A DNA stretch of 14,825 bases, taken from contig DAOVIH010000023.1 of the NCBI GenBank assembly GCA_030673805.1, forward strand, positions 1 to 14,825, written 5' to 3'. The position numbers and the translations under genes were made by a program. Below are positions 8,168-13,954 of the stretch, piece after piece. The notes beneath the pieces were generated by a model. The model did not search any database and was not told where the DNA came from. It saw only the letters and a program-made list of their open reading frames with translations. The stretch comes from Candidatus Bathyarchaeota archaeon (GTDB lineage Archaea; Thermoproteota; Bathyarchaeia; Bathyarchaeales; Bathycorpusculaceae). Within the stretch, counting starts at the first letter, position 1; the number at the start of each line of letters is the position of its first letter.

Positions 8168-8813
8168 TTTTTTCCCTCCATGACTCAATTCTCCGCGTTA
8201 AATCAGCTAGAATTTTAGAATAAACAGAGTTGGGTGCTACGCGGTTCACCACGTCGTGACAACCTCTAATTTTTTCTATCAATTCAAGGACTCGTTGGCG
8301 TTCTTTATCATCATCCAAAAAGACCTTCACGCGGGTTGCGTGAATAATAGCCTCAATTGTTGCGTATAAGGCTCGACTATATGCTTTGGGGAGAGTTTTG
8401 GATGCTTCAATTCGCTTTACTTTACACAAAACCTCTGCCCTCTTGTCATCAAAAGGGGATATTTTTAAAACGCTAACCTCAGCCAACGCGTCTATCTTTG
8501 CAAGTTTTGGCGCGTCGACCATCTTGGCTTTGCCAAACATCTCTTGTGGAATTCTTCCACTAGGGTTAGATTCTTTGATGCCTGTTATGTAGTATACTTT
8601 AGCATTAGAGGTTATGTTCACCACAGCACATCTTTTTGTTTTTAGATTTCTATACGTCGAGGAGGACAAGAATGGTCTAATGATGATGTGATCCTGACTT
8701 CCCATTATCGCTCCCATGGGGGCTGCATTGGGTATTCTTTGAGAATCATAGGTCGAGACTATGGTTTCTACGACTTCATCCTTCAAAAAGCCCAAATCGA
8801 CTAATCGAATCAT
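8151..8813 (-). CDS. DUF447 family protein
   Basis: A 220-residue protein that I place in the DUF447 family of archaea (predicted split-barrel, FMN-binding-like fold; function unproven). The family pattern is visible: an N-terminal GFLKDEVVETIVSTYD, then PNAAPMGAIM, IIIRPFLSSSTYRNL (about 44-58), and the central VVNITSNAKVYY. The C-terminal third is helical and charged. It is the first gene of the minus-strand cluster and overlaps mptG by 17 bases, so a role linked to methanopterin-type cofactor synthesis or use is a fair inference. The ATG at 8813 is supported by AGGGGTGA five bases upstream, which matches the anti-Shine-Dalgarno core. There are no signal peptide or membrane segments. Confidence 0.8.
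   Translation of the reverse strand: MIRLVDLGFLKDEVVETIVSTYDSQRIPNAAPMGAIMGSQDHIIIRPFLSSSTYRNLKTKRCAVVNITSNAKVYYITGIKESNPSGRIPQEMFGKAKMVDAPKLAKIDALAEVSVLKISPFDDKRAEVLCKVKRIEASKTLPKAYSRALYATIEAIIHATRVKVFLDDDKERQRVLELIEKIRGCHDVVNRVAPNSVYSKILADLTRRIESWREKSEGFC
8174..8179 (-). promoter_or_regulatory. Shine-Dalgarno site deciding the mptG start
   Basis: GGAGGG on the minus strand, inside the end of the DUF447 gene and six bases before the GTG at 8167. It decides the start in favour of this GTG over the upstream TTG. Confidence 0.7.
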
Positions 8814-8818
8814 TTAAG

Positions 8819-8826
8819 TCACCCCT
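8819..8826 (-). promoter_or_regulatory. Shine-Dalgarno site of the DUF447 gene
   Basis: AGGGGTGA on the minus strand, five bases before the ATG at 8813. GGTGA matches the complement of the archaeal 16S rRNA 3' end. Confidence 0.55.
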
Positions 8827-8861
8827 GGATTACACGTCTTTATCTCTTGAGGCTCGGATTA

Positions 8862-8882
8862 CCACAGTTTGCTGGTTTGTGG
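8862..8882. repeat. Short palindrome upstream of the DUF447-mptG cluster
   Basis: Five-base arms CCACA and TGTGG enclose eleven bases, about 50 bases before the DUF447 start in the divergent gap to the ferredoxin gene. It has the size and position of an operator for a dimeric regulator, but a single short palindrome can occur by chance. The rest of the 295-base gap shows no gene. Confidence 0.25.
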
Positions 8883-9070
8883 GCATAAGATTTTTCGAAT
8901 GAATGTATTTTTTCTTCACCTAATAAATCTTGCTTGGGCCCTCAAGGAGCTTCCGAAGCTGATACTTTTTTTGGAGTAACTCGAAGTGGGCCTTCTAGCT
9001 CAACCTCTTTTTCTTACTCTGTTGTCATCCAACTCCGAAAAACAAGGTTAAAACTTTTCCAAATTCATAG

Positions 9071-9079
9071 AAAAATATA
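9071..9079 (+). promoter_or_regulatory. Possible TATA box of the ferredoxin gene
   Basis: AAAAATATA, centred 34 bases before the ATG at 9109. Predicted transcription start is about 9100, giving a leader under ten bases. No Shine-Dalgarno site is present, in keeping with near-leaderless translation. Confidence 0.45.
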
Positions 9080-9108
9080 GATAGTTAGCTGATCTTCTGA
9101 TTAGCATC

Positions 9109-9726
9109 ATGCAGCCGGTTAAATTCAAATCTAGAAAGTTCGTTTGTGTCGATCCAGACAAATGTACAGGCTGTGGAATCTGTGAGTATGCTTGTACCTT
9201 GGAGAAAGACGAAAAGGTTTGGAATCCTTTGAGATCTAGGATAAGGGTTATCCACATGGCCCCTTTGTTTAATTTTGCTCTTGCTTGTAGGTTCTGTGAG
9301 GACGCTAAATGCGTGGTGGCTTGTCCAGAGAAAGCTCTATCTCAATCAGAGGACACCGGCATCCTGATGGTTAATAAGAAAAGGTGTAAAGGATGCGACT
9401 GGTGCATTCAAGCGTGTCCGCATGGTGGCATTGCTCTTCATCCTGATGAGGGAATAGCAATTGCGTGTGACTTGTGTGAAGGCGAGCCACAGTGTGTGGA
9501 GTTTTGCCCTGAAGAGGCTTTGGAGCTTGTATCCTCAGATGAAGTGGCTGAAGAGAAGTTTGTTGATACTTTAAAGAAACTACCTGCGGAGATCGAACAT
9601 CTAACTAAAGTAGTAAAAAACAAAGAGTGGAATGATTTGCTTGTAGAAGCTGAAGACAGAGCAATGAAGATTGCAGAAAAACTTGAAGCCCTCAACAAAA
9701 AAGAGCGCACTAGAAAAAAGAAATAA
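9109..9726 (+). CDS. Four-cluster [4Fe-4S] ferredoxin-type protein
   Basis: A 205-residue electron carrier of the HycB/NrfC/CooF kind. Sixteen of its 17 cysteines form four binding sets: C19-C22-C25-C29, C60-C63-C68-C72, C93-C96-C99-C103 and C120-C123-C129-C133. Three are followed by the usual proline and one (C29) is not. Cys13 is extra. The Cys-x2-Cys-x4-Cys spacing of sets two and four is typical of the electron-transfer subunits of molybdenum/tungsten enzymes and hydrogenases. After about residue 145 there is a charged helical tail ending in a run of basic residues. No signal peptide is visible, so it should be cytoplasmic. The usual catalytic partner (for example an aldehyde:ferredoxin oxidoreductase) is not next to it, so the partner is unknown. 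Confidence 0.85.
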   Translation: MQPVKFKSRKFVCVDPDKCTGCGICEYACTLEKDEKVWNPLRSRIRVIHMAPLFNFALACRFCEDAKCVVACPEKALSQSEDTGILMVNKKRCKGCDWCIQACPHGGIALHPDEGIAIACDLCEGEPQCVEFCPEEALELVSSDEVAEEKFVDTLKKLPAEIEHLTKVVKNKEWNDLLVEAEDRAMKIAEKLEALNKKERTRKKK

Positions 9727-9732
9727 CTAAAC

Positions 9733-9743
9733 AGGGTTTTTTG
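9733..9743 (+). terminator. Possible T-run terminator after the ferredoxin gene
   Basis: GGGTTTTTTGG begins about eight bases after the ferredoxin stop. A T-run of six is a common archaeal termination signal. It lies in the 98-base convergent gap to the HDAC-family gene. Confidence 0.35.
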
Positions 9744-9824
9744 GGCAAGAAAAAGAAGCTGATAACGACTTTATGTGTTCCTAATCGGGAATCGGCGCTT
9801 CCTTAACAAAAATAGATTTTAGGC

Positions 9825-10682
9825 TTATTTGTCCTCAAACCCCCTCAGCAATTGGTTTATGTCCTTTCCGTTTTTGTCTCCCATGTAGCCGCCCTCTAGA
9901 ACAAAAAAGGTGGGTTTATTCAAGGCAGCGATTTTTCTGCCTATCTTTCTGTAGCTGTTTTCTGTCAAAGCAAGTGATGCCAAATCTCCCCTATGAGTGT
10001 CGAAACCCGCTGAAACAGCTACAATTTCGAAGGGATTGATGCTTTTCATGTTCAGCGCCTTATCCAAGGTTTTCAGGTAAACCTTTTCCCCACAGTTAGC
10101 TGGTAACGGAAAGTTGAGGCAATTACTTTCAGAGTATGCTCCAGTTCCGGGATAATAGGGATAGCGATGTAATGAAATGAAAGTAACCCTTTTGTTGCCA
10201 AAAAAAATCTCTTGAGTTCCGTTGCCATGATGACCATCAATATCTAAAACTAAAGCTGATTTGTTAAGATGCTTTACCGCGATAGCAACATTGTTCAAAT
10301 AACAAAATCCTCTGGTATTAACCCCCAGCGCTGCCCCATAGATGCCGGCATGATGACCCGGAGGCCTCATCAAGGAGAACCCGTTGGTTTTCGCAGCCAT
10401 AATCGCTCCACCAGCTGAGTTTTTAGCGTATTCAAAAATATTGTCGTAAGCTGGTGTGTCCGGATCTTCAACCATGCTTTTTTTAAGGGTCCAAATGTAG
10501 TCGGAATCGTGGATCTTAAGTAAGTCTTCTTCGGATGCAGGAGTTGGCTCCAGAAATTCATACCCCTCCGCTCTTAAAATTTCGTGAGCTAATTTAACTC
10601 TATTTGGTCCCTCTATATGCCAAGCACCGTAACTCAGACATTTCTCTGAAAAAACAATTTTTGTTCTCATATGAAATGGCAT
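9825..10682 (-). CDS. HDAC-family (AcuC/acetylpolyamine amidohydrolase-like) zinc deacetylase
   Basis: Predicted zinc-dependent deacetylase of the arginase/deacetylase fold. All catalytic elements are visible: the His dyad in RPPGHHAG (His110, His111), zinc ligands Asp149 and His151 in DIDGHHGNG and Asp228 in SAGFD, and the transition-state Tyr266 in LEGGY. The entry motif HxExPxR is HIEGPNR (22-28). At 285 residues it is shorter than typical AcuC proteins (about 340-380) but has all core motifs. The substrate cannot be read from sequence; acetyl-lysine on proteins or acetylated polyamines are both possible. Start: ATG at 10682 fits the likely promoter, while the in-frame ATG at 10670 gives MRTKIVFSEK, closer to relatives; neither has a ribosome binding site. 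It is divergent from argS across 87 bases. Confidence 0.88.
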   Translation of the reverse strand: MPFHMRTKIVFSEKCLSYGAWHIEGPNRVKLAHEILRAEGYEFLEPTPASEEDLLKIHDSDYIWTLKKSMVEDPDTPAYDNIFEYAKNSAGGAIMAAKTNGFSLMRPPGHHAGIYGAALGVNTRGFCYLNNVAIAVKHLNKSALVLDIDGHHGNGTQEIFFGNKRVTFISLHRYPYYPGTGAYSESNCLNFPLPANCGEKVYLKTLDKALNMKSINPFEIVAVSAGFDTHRGDLASLALTENSYRKIGRKIAALNKPTFFVLEGGYMGDKNGKDINQLLRGFEDK

Positions 10683-10769
10683 CCATACATAGATAAGCGG
10701 CGCCTCTCAAATTAAAATACAACTTCCCCTTTAAAATTTAGCTCACTCTAAGAAAAATGGTATGCACAG
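10683..10769. promoter_or_regulatory. Shared divergent promoter region, HDAC-family gene and argS
   Basis: The 87-base gap holds two back-to-back TATA-like boxes. GTATTTTAATTTG on the minus strand (about 10708-10720) serves the deacetylase, and TTTAAAATTTA (10730-10740) serves argS. Each lies about 30-35 bases from its start codon, so both transcripts should have very short leaders. The boxes are ten bases apart, so the two promoters probably compete or are co-regulated. Confidence 0.45.
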
Positions 10770-11045
10770 ATGATTTCTGAGAACCCCTTTGGTGAAGTCC
10801 GCCGAGAATGTGAAGCGGCTTTGAGCAAAGCTCTAGAGCTAACTCTCCCCGGGATGAGAATTGAAGACTTGTCTTTTGAAAAACCGCCAAATTCAGCCTT
10901 CGGTCAATTGGCATCATCAATATGTTTTGAGCTGGCAAAAAAACAAAAAAAGAGCCCAGTAGTGTTGGCTCAAAATCTGGCAGACGCCTTGAGCGCGCAA
11001 GAATTCACATTATTACGGAGTGTTGCTTGCGCGGGTGGAGGTTAG
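10770..11045 (+). CDS. argS: Arginyl-tRNA synthetase, N-terminal (Add1) domain, ends at in-frame TAG
   Basis: These 91 residues form the N-terminal tRNA-recognition (Add1) domain of ArgRS: MISENPFGEVRRECE at the start, PPNSAFGQLASSICFELAKK in the middle, and a final ACAGGG just before TAG. In full-length relatives this glycine-rich stretch runs straight into an aromatic residue and then (V/I)NF, and here TAG takes the place of the aromatic. The downstream reading frame continues in the same phase with VNFHVNFAKLS, so the two parts are one ancestral gene of 649 codons. The ATG start fits a TATA-like box 30-40 bases upstream. Either the protein is made as two chains, or TAG is sometimes read through, or the base is a mutation or error (TAC or TAT to TAG needs one change). 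Confidence 0.85.
   Translation: MISENPFGEVRRECEAALSKALELTLPGMRIEDLSFEKPPNSAFGQLASSICFELAKKQKKSPVVLAQNLADALSAQEFTLLRSVACAGGG
11037..11042 (+). promoter_or_regulatory. Shine-Dalgarno-like site before the second argS segment
   Basis: GGAGGT lies three bases before the GTG at 11046 and overlaps the last glycine codons of the first segment. Only TAG separates it from GTG, so ribosomes stopping at TAG could restart on the spot. The glycines encoded here are conserved in the family, so the match may be partly a by-product of the protein sequence, and the spacing is tighter than usual. Confidence 0.45.
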
Positions 11046-12719
11046 GTGAATTTCCATGTGAATTTCGCGAAACTTTCCGCCTTAACTCTCTCTTCGATCA
11101 GACAACTTAATTCCGGGTATGGCCTTGTCAAAACCAATGAACCTGTGAAAATCATTGTTGAACACACCAGTGTGAATCCGCTTCATCCTATACACATTGG
11201 ACAAGCTAGAAATCCAATTCTAGGTGATTCTCTGGCACGCATTTTGTCTTCAAGAGGGCATTTGGTCTCTCGTCACTATTACATTGACGACGTAGGTCGT
11301 CAGTCTTCCGTCATCGCTTACGGATACACAAAGCTTGGCAATCCAAAACCAGATGAGAAACCTGATCACTTCGTGGGCAAAATATACACAATAACAAGTT
11401 GCCTAGTTGAGATCAAACGATTAAAAAATGAACTTAAACGTGCAAAAACGGATGCGCCCTCTGCTGAGACCGCAAAGATAAACAAAGAAACTGCAGAGTG
11501 GGTTTCCATTGCCCAAGAGCTCGAAGAAAAATTTCCAAAACTCTTTAGCAAGCTTCTAGCCAGCATTAACGAAGATGAAGATCCTGAGGATCAGATTAAC
11601 GAATTGAACAGAGCTTATGAGTCAGGTGAGCCTCAGTCTAAAAAGCTGATTAGAGCCGTAAGTGAATTGTGTCTTCAGGGTTTCAGGGAAACACAAAAAC
11701 GAGTTGGGGTTTTCTATGACTCTTGGGATTGGGAGAGCGGCTTTGTTTGGAGCAATAAGGTAGCTGAAGTTCTTAAGAATTTGAAGAAGACACCTTACGT
11801 TTATGCTGAAGGGGGCGTCTTGGAATTCGACGCTGAAAAAGTTGTTAAAGATCTAAATCTTAGAGATAACTTGCGTTTGAGGGAAGAATATGATGTTCCT
11901 TCTTTAACTCTGGTTAGGGCGGATGGTACGACACTTTACACAACGCGTGATGTCGCTTATACTCTGTGGAAGTTTGAGCGTGCCAGAAAGGTCATTAATG
12001 TGATAGGTATGGAACAATCATTGGCGCAGTTGCAGCTGAAAATAGCTTTGCACGCTTTAGGATGTGGTAATTACGCTGACAACTTCGTGCATTTTGCCTA
12101 CAATCTTATCACTCTCCCTGGCTACAAGATGTCAAGTAGGCGTGGTCGCTACATCACTTTTGATGAAGCTCTAGACGAAGCAGTTGAACGAGCCTACGAA
12201 GAGGTCTCGAAACGCTCGCCTTACTTACCTGAAGAAAAGAAACGATCAATCGCTAATTTTGTTGGAATAGGCGCAGTACGATATGCACTAGTGGAAGTGG
12301 ATGCAGCTAAACCTGTTGTTTTCACTTGGGATAGAGTGTTGAACTTAGAAACTAACAGTGCACCCTACATTCAGTACACTCATGCACGGGCATGTAGCAT
12401 CCTAAGAAAAGCTACTCGCGGATCACAGGAGCCAGGATACGAACTCTTGAAAGAGACGATTGAGCGGGAGATAGTGTTGTCCTTGGCTAGTTTTCCAGAA
12501 ACCTTTGTTGAAGCCGCAGAGTTTCTCAAGCCCAATCTGATTGCTGATTATGCTAATGCTTTGGCTGACAAGTTCAACACATTCTACAATGCCTTACCCG
12601 TTATTAGGGCTGAGTCTCAAGAACTTGTTGAGGCAAGAATTGCGTTGACTGACGCTACAAGGATTGTACTTCAAAACTCCCTCAAATTAATTGGAATAGT
12701 GGCTCCGGAAAGAATGTAA
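11046..12719 (+). CDS. argS: Arginyl-tRNA synthetase, catalytic and anticodon-binding part
   Basis: Charges tRNA-Arg with arginine. The 557 residues contain the whole class I catalytic core and the C-terminal anticodon-binding domain. The HIGH signature sits in NPLHPIHIGQARN (44-56) and reads HIGQ. YYIDDVGRQ (78-86) and RADGTTLYTTRDVAY (291-305) are arginine- and adenylate-site blocks, and KMSSRRG (361-367) is the KMSKS equivalent. A charged helical insertion covers about 115-200. The DALR-type domain begins near SAPYIQYTHARA, and the C-terminus ends GIVAPERM as in relatives. It follows the first segment in frame with only TAG between and could be translated separately from GTG 11046. On its own it lacks the Add1 domain. 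A 9-base direct repeat, GTGAATTTC, occurs at 11046 and 11058. No further lesion is seen, so this does not look like a decaying pseudogene. Confidence 0.9.
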   Translation: MNFHVNFAKLSALTLSSIRQLNSGYGLVKTNEPVKIIVEHTSVNPLHPIHIGQARNPILGDSLARILSSRGHLVSRHYYIDDVGRQSSVIAYGYTKLGNPKPDEKPDHFVGKIYTITSCLVEIKRLKNELKRAKTDAPSAETAKINKETAEWVSIAQELEEKFPKLFSKLLASINEDEDPEDQINELNRAYESGEPQSKKLIRAVSELCLQGFRETQKRVGVFYDSWDWESGFVWSNKVAEVLKNLKKTPYVYAEGGVLEFDAEKVVKDLNLRDNLRLREEYDVPSLTLVRADGTTLYTTRDVAYTLWKFERARKVINVIGMEQSLAQLQLKIALHALGCGNYADNFVHFAYNLITLPGYKMSSRRGRYITFDEALDEAVERAYEEVSKRSPYLPEEKKRSIANFVGIGAVRYALVEVDAAKPVVFTWDRVLNLETNSAPYIQYTHARACSILRKATRGSQEPGYELLKETIEREIVLSLASFPETFVEAAEFLKPNLIADYANALADKFNTFYNALPVIRAESQELVEARIALTDATRIVLQNSLKLIGIVAPERM

Positions 12720-12852
12720 GCATTCAATTCTGAATTCTTGTTTTGTCATAGTCTTTCATTAAAAGTTAATTGATTTTTTACAAATGAGTTTTGAACGGTT
12801 GTATTGACTCTTTACAGAAGCTGATACTAGTTTTCCCTGCAAACGACAAATT

Positions 12853-12885
12853 TCATATATACGTCAAGTAATCTACAACGAGGAG
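12853..12885 (+). promoter_or_regulatory. TATA-like box and ribosome binding site of the DHS-like gene
   Basis: TCATATATAC lies at 12853-12862, and GAGGAG at 12880-12885 is seven bases before the ATG at 12893. The ribosome binding site is good. The TATA-like box is a little close for a leader containing the whole site, so the true promoter may be the AT-rich stretch further upstream (around 12765-12780). The 173-base gap after argS suggests a separate transcript. Confidence 0.45.
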
Positions 12886-12892
12886 TTCATCA

Positions 12893-13954
12893 ATGACCAC
12901 CTCATACTTTGAGAAAAGAGTTGAAGCTATTAACGTTGAAGAGAAGAGTGTGTCTCAACTTCTATCTGAAATGAGCAAAACTGCTTATCAAGGACGGAAA
13001 CTTGGGGAGGCGGTTGAGGTTTGGAAGGAAATGCTGAACCAAGAAGATTTAACGATCATAATGGGTTTTTCCGGCTCAATGAGCACAGCCGGACAATGGA
13101 CTATAGTTAATTGGCTGATTGAGAGGCGATTCATCGACGTTCTGGTCTCCACCGGGGCTAATGTTTCAGAAGACATCATTGACGCAATGGGTTTAGGTTA
13201 TTGGCAAGGCAGCCACATAGCAAATGATTCGGCACTCCTTAAAGCTGACATTAATAGGTATTACGATGTACTTGGGAAGGAAACCGACTATCGGAAAATG
13301 GAAGAGTTGTTGACTGATTTCATACTCACTCTACAAACGGATTTTCCATATTCTTCTACCGAGTTGCTTCATCTACTTGGCAAGTATCTACAGAAAAGGG
13401 GAATCAATAGCATAGCTTCTGTGGCAGCCAAAAACGGAGTTCCAATCTTCAGTCCCGCTTTGACCGATAGCGCATTTGGTGAAGCTTTTTTGATGGCAAG
13501 AAACCAAGAGCACTCAATAGTTCTAGATTCAGTTAAGGAATTTGACCAGTTTGTTGGCATAGGTGAAAAAACTAAGGATGTTGGCGTTATCTACATCGGC
13601 GGTGGTGTACCCAAAGACTTCACTCAACTAATGGCAATTTCAGTTTCGCCAAGAACAAACGATCAAGGAGTCCCTGGAAGATCTGGTGGCCTTCGGATGG
13701 GATTACACGAGTATTACTATCCACATAAATACGCGATTCAGATAACCACAGACTCGCCCCAATGGGGCGGCTTATCAGGATGCACTCTTGAAGAAGCTAT
13801 TAGCTGGGGAAAAATCCATGATGCAGGCAGAAAAACTGTATGCTACTGCGACGCAACTATCGCCTTACCCTTGATAACTCACGCTTTAAACGAAAGGGTA
13901 AAGACTAAGCGGAAAGCTCCAGATTTATCATGGCTTTTCCAAGAAGTTACCTAA
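12893..13954 (+). CDS. Deoxyhypusine synthase-like protein (divergent paralogue)
   Basis: A 353-residue member of the deoxyhypusine synthase fold family. The N-terminal LLSEMSKTAYQGRKLGEAVEVWKEML pattern is complete, FSGSMSTAGQ (59-68) is a glycine/serine-rich block, and the catalytic-lysine motif EAISWGK is at 301-307 (Lys307). It differs from true deoxyhypusine synthase at key sites. The Lys-His-His of the NAD/spermidine site is GGGVPKDF (236-243), and a segment of roughly 20-25 residues is inserted at about 251-278 (PRTNDQG to YYYPHKY). These traits match bacterial DHS-like proteins sometimes annotated as homospermidine biosynthesis proteins. A polyamine aminobutyl transfer using NAD is a fair inference; modification of aIF5A is doubtful. 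Its stop overlaps that of the true DHS gene on the other strand. Confidence 0.85.
   Translation: MTTSYFEKRVEAINVEEKSVSQLLSEMSKTAYQGRKLGEAVEVWKEMLNQEDLTIIMGFSGSMSTAGQWTIVNWLIERRFIDVLVSTGANVSEDIIDAMGLGYWQGSHIANDSALLKADINRYYDVLGKETDYRKMEELLTDFILTLQTDFPYSSTELLHLLGKYLQKRGINSIASVAAKNGVPIFSPALTDSAFGEAFLMARNQEHSIVLDSVKEFDQFVGIGEKTKDVGVIYIGGGVPKDFTQLMAISVSPRTNDQGVPGRSGGLRMGLHEYYYPHKYAIQITTDSPQWGGLSGCTLEEAISWGKIHDAGRKTVCYCDATIALPLITHALNERVKTKRKAPDLSWLFQEVT

Noticed and set aside
8820..9108. Possible tRNA or C/D-box RNA in the gap before the ferredoxin gene
   Set aside because: CTGA-like boxes occur, but no matching C box with suitable spacing and no cloverleaf with a GTTCGA-type loop could be found.
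10770..12719. Genome-wide reassignment of TAG to pyrrolysine
   Set aside because: metK, the DHPS-related gene, mptG and dys all end with TAG at the expected protein length. mptG has a second stop one codon later. TAG works as a normal stop here, so only a local, context-dependent readthrough remains possible.
10770..12719. argS as a decaying pseudogene
   Set aside because: Apart from the single TAG there are no frameshifts, further stops or lost motifs over 649 codons, and the C-terminus is intact.
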